From: Streptomyces hokutonensis | GTDB lineage: Bacteria; Actinomycetota; Actinomycetes; Streptomycetales; Streptomycetaceae | Reading direction: 5' to 3' | Length of the DNA stretch: 64,000 bases | Assembly: GCF_000376565.1 (NCBI RefSeq) | Contig: NZ_BARG01000096.1 | Coordinates: 1 to 64,000 of the forward strand | Shown: positions 45,091 to 53,465 of the stretch, one piece after another | Position numbering within the stretch: the stretch's first letter is position 1 | How the letters are laid out: each line of letters opens with the position of its first letter | Translations under genes and position numbers: made by a program | The notes under the pieces: model-generated | What the model saw: only the letters and a program-made list of their open reading frames with translations | Databases searched by the model: none | What the model was told of the DNA's origin: nothing

Positions 45091-45122
45091 GGCGGCCTCA
45101 CATCCTTGGTGTGGGGCCGCCC
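45091..45122. terminator. Terminator between rseP and ispG
   Basis: GGCGGCC-T-CACA and TGTG-G-GGCCGCC pair around a TCCTTGG loop. Confidence 0.8.
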
Positions 45123-45243
45123 TCCATTGGGTGGGTTTACGGCCGGGATGTGCTCGGGCCCGCACGCTTGACGTAATCTCGAAGCCTGGAGCCCGTTGTT
45201 CCGGGACCGGGGCCTTGATCCACGACTTGGGGTTGCACAGCAG

Positions 45244-46401
45244 ATGACTGCGATTTCTCTCGGCATTCCGTCCGTTCCGACCCGGCTCGCCGAGCGTCGC
45301 AAGAGCCGGCAGATCCAGGTCGGATCCGTGGCGGTCGGCGGCGACGCGCCGGTGTCCGTGCAGTCCATGACGACCACCCGTACGTCGGACATCGGCGCCA
45401 CGCTCCAGCAGATCGCCGAACTCACCGCGTCCGGCTGCCAGATCGTCCGCGTGGCCTGCCCGACGCAGGACGACGCCGACGCCCTCGCGACGATCGCCCG
45501 CAAGTCGCAGATCCCGGTCATCGCGGACATCCACTTCCAGCCGAAGTACGTCTTCGCCGCGATCGAGGCCGGCTGCGCGGCGGTCCGCGTGAACCCGGGC
45601 AACATCAAGCAGTTCGACGACAAGGTCAAGGAGATCGCGCGGGCCGCGAAGGACCACGGCACCCCGATCCGCATCGGCGTGAACGCGGGCTCGCTGGACG
45701 CTCGACTGCTGAAGAAGTACGGCAAGGCGACCCCCGAGGCGCTGGCCGAGTCCGCCCTCTGGGAAGCGTCCCTCTTCGAGGAGCACGGCTTCCAGGACAT
45801 CAAGATCTCGGTGAAGCACAACGACCCGGTCGTCATGGTCGAGGCGTACCGCCAGCTCGCCGCCCAGTGCGACTACCCGCTGCACCTCGGCGTGACGGAG
45901 GCGGGCCCGGCGTTCCAGGGCACGATCAAGTCGGCGGTCGCCTTCGGCGCGCTGCTCAGCCAGGGCATCGGCGACACGATCCGCGTCTCGCTCTCCGCCC
46001 CGCCGGTGGAGGAGATCAAGGTCGGCCTCCAGATCCTGGAGTCCCTGAACCTCAAGCCCCGCCGCCTGGAGATCGTCTCCTGCCCCTCCTGCGGCCGCGC
46101 CCAGGTCGACGTCTACAAGCTGGCCGAGGAGGTCACGGCGGGCCTGGAGGGCATGGAGGTCCCGCTCCGTGTGGCCGTCATGGGCTGCGTGGTGAACGGC
46201 CCCGGCGAGGCCCGCGAGGCCGACCTCGGTGTCGCCTCCGGCAACGGCAAGGGCCAGATCTTCGTGAAGGGCGAGGTCATCAAGACCGTCCCCGAGTCGA
46301 AGATCGTCGAGACGCTCATCGAGGAAGCCATGAAGATCGCCGAGCAGATGGAGGCGGACGGGGTGGCTTCGGGGGAGCCGACGGTCGCGGTCGCGGGCTG
46401 A
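45244..46401 (+). CDS. ispG: 4-hydroxy-3-methylbut-2-enyl diphosphate synthase
   Basis: The protein has 385 aa. It has the IspG start SVQSMTTTRTSDI and a 4Fe-4S cluster ligand set: SCPSCGR and a later GCVVNGPGEAREAD. It converts 2-C-methylerythritol cyclodiphosphate to HMBPP, the penultimate MEP step, using reduced ferredoxin or flavodoxin. A second terminator-like hairpin follows downstream. The ATG has only a weak ribosome site. It shares the pathway with dxr but has its own transcription unit after the hairpin at 45091. Confidence 0.95.
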   Translation: MTAISLGIPSVPTRLAERRKSRQIQVGSVAVGGDAPVSVQSMTTTRTSDIGATLQQIAELTASGCQIVRVACPTQDDADALATIARKSQIPVIADIHFQPKYVFAAIEAGCAAVRVNPGNIKQFDDKVKEIARAAKDHGTPIRIGVNAGSLDARLLKKYGKATPEALAESALWEASLFEEHGFQDIKISVKHNDPVVMVEAYRQLAAQCDYPLHLGVTEAGPAFQGTIKSAVAFGALLSQGIGDTIRVSLSAPPVEEIKVGLQILESLNLKPRRLEIVSCPSCGRAQVDVYKLAEEVTAGLEGMEVPLRVAVMGCVVNGPGEAREADLGVASGNGKGQIFVKGEVIKTVPESKIVETLIEEAMKIAEQMEADGVASGEPTVAVAG

Positions 46402-46519
46402 AAAGGCTTTTGGGCTTTGCTTGTCGGCTCAGCTCTCGTGCTTCGCTTGTCGGCGCCGGTCGACACCATCAGCCCGTCCGGCGCTTGAGGACGAGGCCGT
46501 CCAGGCCGAAAGCGGGGGC

Positions 46520-46539
46520 CTGGGGGCGGCAGCCCCCAG
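46520..46539. terminator. Hairpin in ispG-GNAT gap, with dispersed repeat
   Basis: A perfect 8-bp stem CTGGGGGC/GCCCCCAG with a GGCA loop. It is preceded at 46470-46498 by a CAGCCCGTCCGGCGCTTGAG element of a type often found between Streptomyces genes. The 251-base gap holds no gene. Confidence 0.6.
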
Positions 46540-46652
46540 ACGCCCACTTCCCCACCCCCACAGGAGAAGCGAGCCCCAACACAAGGCGGCACCGCTCAGC
46601 TTCCGCAGGTACAGTGCGGAGATCAGCAGACCCTCAGGGTGAGGTCCCGTAC

Positions 46653-47501
46653 GTGTTGACCCAGACCACCTCTCGGGTGCTCGAACCGAGCGACCTGGAA
46701 GCCGCGCTCGCCGTGCTCGACCGCGAGCCGGTCACGAACGCCTTCGTGACCTCGCGGGTGCAGGTCGCCGGCCTCGACCCGTGGCGGCTCGGCGGCGAGA
46801 TGTGGGGCTGGTACGAGGACGGCATGCTGACGTCCCTCTGCTACGCGGGCGCCAACCTCGTCCCGATCTGCGCCACCCCTCGCGCGATCCGCGCGTTCGC
46901 GGACCGGGCCCGCAGGGCCGGCCGCCGCTGCTCCTCGATCGTCGGCCCCGCCGAGGCGACGGCCCAACTCTGGCGCCTCCTCGAACCCAGCTGGGGCCCG
47001 GCCCGGGAGGTCCGCGCCCACCAGCCGCTGATGGTCGCCGACCGCATGCCCACCGACATCGCTCCCGACCCCTACGTCCGTCGCATCCGCAAGGACGAGA
47101 TGGAGACGATCATGCCGGCGTGCGTGGCGATGTTCACCGAGGAGGTGGGCGTCTCCCCGCTGGCGGGCGACGGCGGCCTCCTCTACCAGGCCCGGGTGGC
47201 CGAACTCGTGGGCTCCGGCCGCTCGTTCGCCCGTCTCGACGAGTACGGCAAGGTCGTCTTCAAGGCGGAGATCGGCGCCGCGACCCCGCAGGCCTGCCAG
47301 ATCCAGGGCGTCTGGGTGGCCCCCGAGTACCGGGGGATGGGCGTGGCGGCCCCGGCGATGGCATCGGTACTGCGCTACGCCCTCGCGGACGTGGCCCCGG
47401 TCGTCAGCCTCTACGTGAACGACTTCAACACCCCGGCGAGAAGGGCGTACTTGAGGGTGGGCTTCCAAGAGGTCGGCGCCTTCATGAGCGTCCTGTTCTA
47501 A
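46653..47501 (+). CDS. GNAT acetyltransferase with N-terminal DUF4081 domain
   Basis: The protein has 282 aa. The first ~130 residues resemble DUF4081 (LGGEMWGWYEDGMLTSLCYAGANLVPI). The C-terminal half is a GNAT fold with acetyl-CoA loop VWVAPEYRGMGVAAPAM and the SLYVNDFNTPARRAYLRVGF strand. The acceptor is not known. The GTG start follows GTGAGG. Two adjacent GNAT genes between ispG and proS are a stable feature of Streptomyces gene order (from memory). Confidence 0.85.
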   Translation: MLTQTTSRVLEPSDLEAALAVLDREPVTNAFVTSRVQVAGLDPWRLGGEMWGWYEDGMLTSLCYAGANLVPICATPRAIRAFADRARRAGRRCSSIVGPAEATAQLWRLLEPSWGPAREVRAHQPLMVADRMPTDIAPDPYVRRIRKDEMETIMPACVAMFTEEVGVSPLAGDGGLLYQARVAELVGSGRSFARLDEYGKVVFKAEIGAATPQACQIQGVWVAPEYRGMGVAAPAMASVLRYALADVAPVVSLYVNDFNTPARRAYLRVGFQEVGAFMSVLF

Positions 47502-47508
47502 AGGGCTG

Positions 47509-47564
47509 TTCAGGGGCGCGGGGCTGTATCGATTTGCGGCTCCGCCGCGTGGGCGCGCTCAGCC
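47509..47564 (+). repeat. Dispersed intergenic repeat, family B, copy 1
   Basis: A 56-base element starting TTCAGGGGCGCGGGGCTG and including GATTTGCGGCTCCGCCGCGT. It differs at about two positions from 58730-58785. Internal dyad GCGGCTCCGCCGC could fold. Confidence 0.85.
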
Positions 47565-47616
47565 ACACGCGGCCCGCACCCGAACGACAACAGCCACCCC
47601 CCTGTACTCTCCCCAC

Positions 47617-48180
47617 ATGCGATTTCCCGGTCACGGCCACCGCCACCCCGAAGACGTCGTGATCGCCCCCCTGAACCTCTCGGCCCACGTCGACGAAGCC
47701 CTCGCCGTACAAGCCATCGCCTTCGGCCTGGGCGCAGACGAGGTGGCCGTACGCAGGCAGATCGTCCTGCGCCACATGACCTACCCAGGCGCCAACGCCT
47801 TCGGCGCCACCACCCAGGGCCGACTGGTCGGGTTTGTCTACGGCATGCCGAACAACCGCACCCACTGGTGGTCCACGGTCGTAGAGCCGTACCTCCGTGC
47901 CGGCGGTCACGACGCCTGGCTCGACGACTCCTTCGTGATCACCGAGCTGCACGTCCACCCGCACTTCCAGAACCGGGGCCTTGGCCGTTCCCTGATCACC
48001 ACGATCACGGACACCGCCGCCGAACCCCGCTCGATCCTCTCCGCGATCGACACGGACAGCCCGGCCCGGGGCCTCTACCGCTCCCTCGGCTACGAGGACC
48101 TCGCCCGCCAGGTCCTGTTCCCCAGCGCCCCGAAGCCGTACGCGGTGATGGGTGCCCCGCTCCCGCTGCGCCGCCGTTAA
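47617..48180 (+). CDS. GNAT acetyltransferase
   Basis: The protein has 187 aa with a single GNAT domain: LDDSFVITELHVHPHFQNRGLGRSLI is the acetyl-CoA binding strand-loop, and SPARGLYRSLGYEDLARQVLF ends the fold. The acceptor substrate is unknown. The ATG starts about 50 bases after the family B repeat. The proS gene starts 73 bases later. Confidence 0.85.
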   Translation: MRFPGHGHRHPEDVVIAPLNLSAHVDEALAVQAIAFGLGADEVAVRRQIVLRHMTYPGANAFGATTQGRLVGFVYGMPNNRTHWWSTVVEPYLRAGGHDAWLDDSFVITELHVHPHFQNRGLGRSLITTITDTAAEPRSILSAIDTDSPARGLYRSLGYEDLARQVLFPSAPKPYAVMGAPLPLRRR

Positions 48181-48253
48181 CCGATTTCCACCGGCACAGC
48201 GAGCCCGGCTAACCTCCTAGCCATCACCCTTTCCCGGCAGGAGTACAGGAACC

Positions 48254-49969
48254 ATGGCGAACGCACCGGTCCAGCGCATGTCCCAGTTGATGGCGAAGAC
48301 GCTGCGCGACGACCCGGCGGACGCCGAGGTCCTCAGTCACAAGCTGCTCGTGCGGGCCGGTTACGTCCGCCGTACCGCCGCCGGCATCTGGTCCTGGCTG
48401 CCGCTGGGCAAGAAGGTCCTCTCCAACGTGGAGCGGATCGTGCGCGAGGAGATGGACGCGATCGGTGCCCAGGAGGTGCTGCTGCCCGCGATCCTGCCCC
48501 GGGAGCCGTACGAGGCGACCGGCCGCTGGGACGAGTACGGCCCCGAGCTGTTCCGCCTCAAGGACCGCAAGGGCGGCGACTACCTCCTCGGCCCCACCCA
48601 CGAGGAGATCTTCACGCTGATCGTGAAGGACCAGGCGTCCTCCTACAAGGACCTGCCCGTCATCCTCTACCAGATCCAGCACAAGTACCGCGACGAGGCC
48701 CGCCCCCGCGCCGGCATCCTGCGCGGCCGCGAGTTCCTGATGAAGGACTCGTACTCCTTCGACACCGAGGACGAGGGCCTGGCCCACTCCTACGCCCTGC
48801 ACCGCCAGGCGTACCAGAAGGTGTTCGCGCGCCTGGGCCTCGACTACCGCATCTGTGCCGCGACCGCGGGCGCGATGGGCGGCTCCAAGTCGGAGGAGTT
48901 CCTCGCTCCCGCCGAGGCCGGCGAGGACACCTTCGCGGACTGCCCGAACTGCGACTTCGCCGCCAACACCGAAGCGATCACGTACGAGTTGACGTCCGTG
49001 GACGCGACCGGCGTGCCCGCGCTCGAAGAGATCCCCACCCCCGACACCCCCACCATCGAGACCCTCGCCGCCCACCTCGGTGTCGAGGCCTCCGCGACCC
49101 TCAAGAACCTCCTCGTGAAGGTCGACGGCGAGATCGTGGCCGTAGGAGTGCCCGGTGACCGCGAGGTCGACCTGGACAAGGTCGAGGCCCATTTCGCCCC
49201 CGCCGCAGTGGAGTTGGTGACGGCTGAGGACTTCACCGGCCGTCCCGACCTGGTGCGCGGTTACGTCGGTCCGCAGGGCCTGGGCGAGAAGGTCACGTAC
49301 ATCGCCGACCCGCGCGTGGCTCCCGGCACGAGCTGGATCACGGGCGCCAACAAGGAGGGCACGCACGCGAAGAACGTCGTCGCGGGCCGTGACTTCGAGG
49401 TCGACACGTACGTCGACGTCGTGGTCGTCAACGAGGGCGACCCCTGCCCCAAGTGCGGCACCGGCCTCAAGCTCGACCGCGCCATCGAGATCGGCCACAT
49501 CTTCCAGCTCGGCCGCAAGTACGCCGACGCCCTGAAGCTCGACGTCCTCGGCCAGCACGGCAAGCCGGTCCGCGTGACGATGGGCTCCTACGGCATCGGT
49601 GTCTCCCGCGCGGTGGCCGCCCTCGCCGAGCAGACCGCCGACGACAAGGGCCTGTGCTGGCCCGCCGAGGTCGCCCCGGCCGACGTGCACGTCGTCGCCG
49701 CGGGCAAGGCCCTCCAGACCGAACTCGCCCTGGACGTCTCGGAGAAGCTGCGCGCGGCCGGCCTGCGCGTCCTGGTCGACGACCGCGCCGGAGTCTCCCC
49801 GGGCGTGAAGTTCACCGACTCCGAGCTGATCGGCGTACCGAAGATCCTGGTCGCGGGCCGCCGTTCCGCCGAGGGTGTCCTGGAGCTCAAGGACCGCAGG
49901 ACCGGCGAGCGCGAGGAGCTGACCGTCGACGAGGCGATCGCCCGCCTGACCGCGCAGCCCGCTCTGTAA
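48254..49969 (+). CDS. proS: Prolyl-tRNA synthetase, bacterial type
   Basis: The protein has 571 aa. Class II motif 2 lies in GPTHEEIFT to ILRGREFLMKDSYSFD. A mid editing insert (about 225-385) and a C-terminal anticodon-binding domain are present, as expected for the bacterial long type. Motif 3 is GSYGIGVSRAVAALAEQ. It charges tRNA-Pro in the cytoplasm. The ATG follows GGCAGGAG at about ten bases. After the stop, an intergenic direct repeat precedes the redox operon. Confidence 0.96.
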   Translation: MANAPVQRMSQLMAKTLRDDPADAEVLSHKLLVRAGYVRRTAAGIWSWLPLGKKVLSNVERIVREEMDAIGAQEVLLPAILPREPYEATGRWDEYGPELFRLKDRKGGDYLLGPTHEEIFTLIVKDQASSYKDLPVILYQIQHKYRDEARPRAGILRGREFLMKDSYSFDTEDEGLAHSYALHRQAYQKVFARLGLDYRICAATAGAMGGSKSEEFLAPAEAGEDTFADCPNCDFAANTEAITYELTSVDATGVPALEEIPTPDTPTIETLAAHLGVEASATLKNLLVKVDGEIVAVGVPGDREVDLDKVEAHFAPAAVELVTAEDFTGRPDLVRGYVGPQGLGEKVTYIADPRVAPGTSWITGANKEGTHAKNVVAGRDFEVDTYVDVVVVNEGDPCPKCGTGLKLDRAIEIGHIFQLGRKYADALKLDVLGQHGKPVRVTMGSYGIGVSRAVAALAEQTADDKGLCWPAEVAPADVHVVAAGKALQTELALDVSEKLRAAGLRVLVDDRAGVSPGVKFTDSELIGVPKILVAGRRSAEGVLELKDRRTGEREELTVDEAIARLTAQPAL

Positions 49970-49973
49970 GAGA

Positions 49974-50026
49974 TCTCTCAGGGAGTTCTGCGCAGGCGTA
50001 TGGGCGCCTCACAGACTTCTCTCAGG
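49974..50026 (+). promoter_or_regulatory. Direct repeats upstream of redox operon
   Basis: TCTCTCAGG occurs at 49974-49982 and 50018-50026, 44 bases apart (about four helical turns). A related CTCACAG ends 11 bases before the second copy's CAG. Tandem 11-base half-sites of this kind suit an OmpR-type response regulator. No such gene is in the window. Confidence 0.4.
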
Positions 50027-50078
50027 CTGGTCCCCGACCGTAGTACGTGACAGAGCGTCACTGCGGAGGGGAACGGTC

Positions 50079-50417
50079 ATGACAGTCAAGGAGCGTGGGG
50101 CCGCTGCGGCGGTCCGCAGAGGCAAGCGGCGCATCGCGGCGGCCACGGCAGCGGTCACGCTGGCGGCGGCCGCCGGGGTGTTCGCCCTGGTCGGCACGTT
50201 GCAGTCGGACACGGAAGCGGACACGACGGCGAGCAACACCGGCACGAGCACTTCGTCGTCGCCCTCGCCGTCGGCCTCTTCCTCCAGCTCGTCCACGTCG
50301 GACAGCTCGTCCTCATCGTCCTCATCCTCTTCGTCCTCGTCGGACCTCCAGTCGTCCTCGTCCGGCGTGACGTCGTCCTCCGGCGGCTCCACCGACTCCA
50401 CGTCGGGAGCGTCGTGA
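50079..50417 (+). CDS. Membrane-anchored poly-serine protein
   Basis: The protein has 112 aa. A basic start (KERGAAAAVRRGKRR) and one hydrophobic segment (about 20-42) form an uncleaved anchor. The remaining ~70 residues are almost only Ser, Thr, Gly and Asp, with a run of 13 Ser. No Cys, domain or FMN-binding fold is seen. One short SGVTSSS stretch recalls the Ser/Thr-containing site that ApbE modifies, but the known flanking Asp and Gly pattern is not complete. The start follows GGAGGGG. Its stop overlaps the apbE start by one base. Confidence 0.75.
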   Translation: MTVKERGAAAAVRRGKRRIAAATAAVTLAAAAGVFALVGTLQSDTEADTTASNTGTSTSSSPSPSASSSSSSTSDSSSSSSSSSSSSSDLQSSSSGVTSSSGGSTDSTSGAS

Positions 50418-51376
50418 TGAGTGTGACGACCCTGCGTACGACGGCCGCCGCCGACTGGCGCGCCCTGGGGACCACGGTCAGGCTGGTCGTCACCGACCCG
50501 GCCCTCCTGGACTCCTGCAACCTGCTCCTCGCCCGGCACCTCGCCGAGGTCGACGCGGCCTGCAGCCGCTTCCGCCCCGACTCCGAACTGGCCGCCCTGG
50601 ACGCCTCGTTCGGCCGCCCGGTCACCGTGAGCCCACTGCTCGCCGAAGCCCTCGCGGTCGCCCTGCGCGCCGCCGAGGCGACGGACGGCGCGGTCGACCC
50701 GACCGTGGGCTCGGCGATGAACGCCATCGGCTACGACCGCGACTTCACCCTCGTCCGCGAGGACGACCGCCCGGTCCGGCTCACCGTGAAGCGCGCCCCG
50801 GGCTGGCGCCTGATCGACCTCGACCGTACGACGGGCACGGTCACCGTCCCGGCCGGCGTCCGCCTCGACCTCGGTGCCACGGCGAAGGCCTGGGCCGCCG
50901 ACAAGGCCGCCGCGATGCTCGCCGAAGTCGCGGGCTGCGGAGTCCTGGTGAGCCTCGGCGGCGACACGGCCGTCGCGGGGGAGCCCCCGGCCGGCGGCTG
51001 GAACATCCGCGTCCAGGACGTCACCGGTTCCGTCGACGAGACGCCCGCGGACGGCACGTACGCCACGATCGGCCTGCGCTCCGGCGGCCTCGCCACCTCG
51101 GGCACCGCCTCCCGCAACTGGCGCCGCAGCGGCCACGAACTGCACCACATCGTCGACCCGCGCACCGGCCTCCCGGTCCGCAGCCCCTGGCGCACGGTCT
51201 CGGTCGCCGCGGCGACGAGCGCCGACGCCAACGCGGCGAGCACGGCGGCCATGGTCAAGGGCGCGGGCGCGGAACGCCGGCTGACCCGCCTCGGCCTGCC
51301 GGCCCGCCTGGTCGCCCAGGACGGCACGGTCGTCACGACCCCGGGCTGGCCCACCTCCCTGGCGGCCGCCGCATGA
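50417..51376 (+). CDS. apbE: FAD:protein FMN transferase (ApbE family)
   Basis: The protein has 319 aa. ApbE landmarks are CSRFRPDSELAAL, VDPTVGSAM, a central LDLGATAKAWAADKAA, LVSLGGDTAV and the C-terminal HHIVDPRTGLPV (metal site). It moves FMN from FAD onto a Ser/Thr of a partner protein. No lipobox or signal is visible, so the enzyme is predicted cytoplasmic, unlike many exported ApbE. The operon has no recognisable FMN-binding domain protein, so the target is unclear. The start at ATG 50417 (TGATG) is preferred over GTG 50414. It overlaps the next gene by four bases. Confidence 0.9.
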   Translation: MSVTTLRTTAAADWRALGTTVRLVVTDPALLDSCNLLLARHLAEVDAACSRFRPDSELAALDASFGRPVTVSPLLAEALAVALRAAEATDGAVDPTVGSAMNAIGYDRDFTLVREDDRPVRLTVKRAPGWRLIDLDRTTGTVTVPAGVRLDLGATAKAWAADKAAAMLAEVAGCGVLVSLGGDTAVAGEPPAGGWNIRVQDVTGSVDETPADGTYATIGLRSGGLATSGTASRNWRRSGHELHHIVDPRTGLPVRSPWRTVSVAAATSADANAASTAAMVKGAGAERRLTRLGLPARLVAQDGTVVTTPGWPTSLAAAA

Positions 51377-51954
51377 GCTCCGAAACCCTCTGGTACGCCA
51401 ACCGCGCCACCGGAGCCGTCTGCCTGGTCCTGTTCACGGTCGTCGTCCTGCTCGGCATCGCGGTCCGCCTGCGCACCCGGCTCCCCGGCCTGCCCCGCTT
51501 CGGCACGGTCACCCTGCACCGCAGCCTCTCCCTCTCCGCGACCGCGTTCCTGGCCCTGCACATCGCGGTGGCGGTGATCGACGGCTACGTCAACATCAGC
51601 GTCCTCGACGCGGTGATCCCCTTCGTCTCCGACTACCAGCCGTTCTGGCTGGGCCTCGGCACGGTGGCCCTGGACCTGCTGCTCGCGGTCCTGGTCACCA
51701 GCCTCCTCCGCGAACGCATCGGCCACCGCACCTGGCGGGCGGTCCACTGGCTGGCGTACGCCTCCTGGCCCGTCGCCCTGATCCACGGCATCGGCATCGG
51801 CACGGACACCGGCACCGACTGGATGACCTGGCTGACCGTGTCCTGCGTGGCCGCGGTGGTCGCCGCCTTCGCCCTCCGCACGGCCCACTCCGCCCGCGCC
51901 GCCCGCCGCACCCCCGCGGCCCTGCTCCGCACCGCCGAAGGAGCCCGCTCATGA
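51373..51954 (+). CDS. Ferric-reductase-like transmembrane protein
   Basis: The protein has 193 aa with about five to six membrane helices. Paired His in the helices (LHRSLSLSATAFLALHIAVAVIDG, and later VHWLAYASWPVALIHGIGIG) suit two haem b, as in the ferric reductase/cytochrome b561 class. It would carry electrons across the membrane. It overlaps both neighbours by four bases (ATGA), which argues for a single complex with the NuoF-like protein and ferredoxin. Confidence 0.85.
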   Translation: MSSETLWYANRATGAVCLVLFTVVVLLGIAVRLRTRLPGLPRFGTVTLHRSLSLSATAFLALHIAVAVIDGYVNISVLDAVIPFVSDYQPFWLGLGTVALDLLLAVLVTSLLRERIGHRTWRAVHWLAYASWPVALIHGIGIGTDTGTDWMTWLTVSCVAAVVAAFALRTAHSARAARRTPAALLRTAEGARS

Positions 51955-53171
51955 CCACCACGACCTTCACCGACGTCTACATGTCCCCCCGCCTCCTCGC
52001 CCCCGGCGGCACCGCGGCCGACCTCGCCACCCACGAACAGCGCTACGGCCCACTGTCCTACGGCGATCCCGACGCCCTCCTGAGAACCGTCGCCGAATCA
52101 GGCCTCACCGGACGCGGAGGCGCCGCGTTCCCGACGTACCGCAAACTCGTCGCGGTCGCCGACGCGAGCCGCCGTACGGGCCGCACCCCCGTGGTCGTGG
52201 CGAACGGCGCGGAAGGCGAACCGGCCAGCCGCAAGGACAAGACACTCCTGCGCCTCTCACCCCATCTGGTCCTGGACGGGCTGCAGTTGGCGGCCAGGGC
52301 GGTGGGCGCGGGCGAGGCCCACCTGGCGGTGGAGGACGGCGCGTCCTACCTGGAGTCGGCCCTGGCCCAGCGCAACGACCCGCTGAACGTGAAGGTGATC
52401 CGCCTCCCCAAACGCTTCCTCTCCGGCCAGGCCTCGGCGCTCGCCCAGTACGTCTCCGGGAACGCTCCGCTGCCCCGCCACCAGCACCCGCCGGTCCGTG
52501 AACGCGGAGTGCGCAAGGCCCCCACACTCGTCCAGAACGTCGAAACCCTGGCCCACCTCGCCCTGGTCGCCCGCTACGGCGCCGACTGGTTCCGCAGCGC
52601 GGGCACGCCCACCCAGCCCGGCAGCACGCTCTGCACCCTGCATGTGCCGGGCCGTGAAGTCCGGGTCGTGGAAGCCCCGTTCGGCCTCCCGCTGGACCGC
52701 TTGCTCCCGCTCCAAGGCATGTCGGCGGTACTGGTCGGCGGCTACCACGGCACCTGGATCCCGTCCGCCGGAGCGGCCCAACGCACGCTGGACTCAGGGG
52801 ACTTGGGTGCGGGCGTCCTGGCCGCACTCCCCACCACCCGCTGCGGAGTGGCCGAAACCGCCCGAGTCCTGCGCTACTTGGCCCTCCAGTCGGCCGGCCA
52901 GTGCGGCCCCTGCCTCAACGGCCTGCCGCGCATAGCCTCGGCCTTCCAGACCCTGGCCGCCCCCGGCCCCCAGGGCAACACCCGCCAGGACGTGGCCCGT
53001 TGGTCCGGCCTGGTCGAGGGCCGAGGCGCCTGCCACCACCCCGACGGCACGGTCCGACTGGTCCGCAGCGCGCTGACCACGTTCGCGGCCGAACTCGACG
53101 CCCACGCAAGGGGCTTGTGCACGGCGACCGACCCCACCCCCCTGCTCCCGATCCCGAACGAGGCCCGCTGA
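51951..53171 (+). CDS. NuoF-like flavo-iron-sulfur protein
   Basis: The protein has 406 aa. It resembles the 51-kDa subunit of complex I and NADH-binding hydrogenase or RnfC-like units. The Gly-rich FMN/NAD segment is GLTGRGGAAFPT, with VVANGAEGEP and SGNAPLPRH. An SLBB-like stretch follows. The Fe-S ligands are QCGPCLNG plus one later CHHPDG. It should pass electrons from NAD(P)H to ferredoxin or the membrane haem protein. The complete cofactor set cannot be proven from sequence. Neighbours are a ferric-reductase-like protein and ferredoxin. Confidence 0.82.
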   Translation: MTTTTFTDVYMSPRLLAPGGTAADLATHEQRYGPLSYGDPDALLRTVAESGLTGRGGAAFPTYRKLVAVADASRRTGRTPVVVANGAEGEPASRKDKTLLRLSPHLVLDGLQLAARAVGAGEAHLAVEDGASYLESALAQRNDPLNVKVIRLPKRFLSGQASALAQYVSGNAPLPRHQHPPVRERGVRKAPTLVQNVETLAHLALVARYGADWFRSAGTPTQPGSTLCTLHVPGREVRVVEAPFGLPLDRLLPLQGMSAVLVGGYHGTWIPSAGAAQRTLDSGDLGAGVLAALPTTRCGVAETARVLRYLALQSAGQCGPCLNGLPRIASAFQTLAAPGPQGNTRQDVARWSGLVEGRGACHHPDGTVRLVRSALTTFAAELDAHARGLCTATDPTPLLPIPNEAR

Positions 53172-53173
53172 CC

Positions 53174-53389
53174 ATGGAGCAACAGCAGATCGACATCGAC
53201 TGGACGGCGTGCCAGGGACATGGCCTGTGCGCGGAACTACTACCGGACCACATCACGCTGGACGAGTGGGGCTACCCGCTGGTGGCCGGGACTGCGATCC
53301 CGGCGCGCACGGTGAAACGGGCCCGCCAAGCGGCTTCGGACTGCCCGGTCCTGGCTCTGAAGTTGAGGACGACTGGAGCGCCCCTTTAG
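53174..53389 (+). CDS. Small 3Fe-4S-type ferredoxin
   Basis: The protein has 71 aa. Three Cys are arranged as in actinobacterial P450-type ferredoxins: CQGHGLC and a distal DCPVLAL. This CxxHxxC-CP pattern ligates a 3Fe-4S cluster. The start is 3 bases after the NuoF-like stop. It likely shuttles electrons for that protein. The TAG stop lies in the loop of a perfect hairpin. A conserved Trp follows the DID start. Confidence 0.88.
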   Translation: MEQQQIDIDWTACQGHGLCAELLPDHITLDEWGYPLVAGTAIPARTVKRARQAASDCPVLALKLRTTGAPL

Positions 53390-53395
53390 GGGCGC
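53378..53395. terminator. Hairpin straddling ferredoxin stop codon
   Basis: GCGCCCC/GGGGCGC perfect 7-bp stem with a TTTA loop. The ferredoxin TAG is at 53387-53389. The hairpin merges into repeat family A (53387-53431). Confidence 0.7.
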
Positions 53396-53431
53396 GGGGA
53401 ACTGCGCGAGCAACCACAACAAACCCGCAGC
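53387..53431 (-). repeat. Dispersed intergenic repeat, family A, inverted copy
   Basis: Reverse complement of the 27781-27826 element with a few changes; GGGGCGCGGGGAACTGCGCG is the conserved end. Confidence 0.75.
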
Positions 53432-53465
53432 CCGAAAACGACCCGCACCCCCGAGCGGAACCGCC

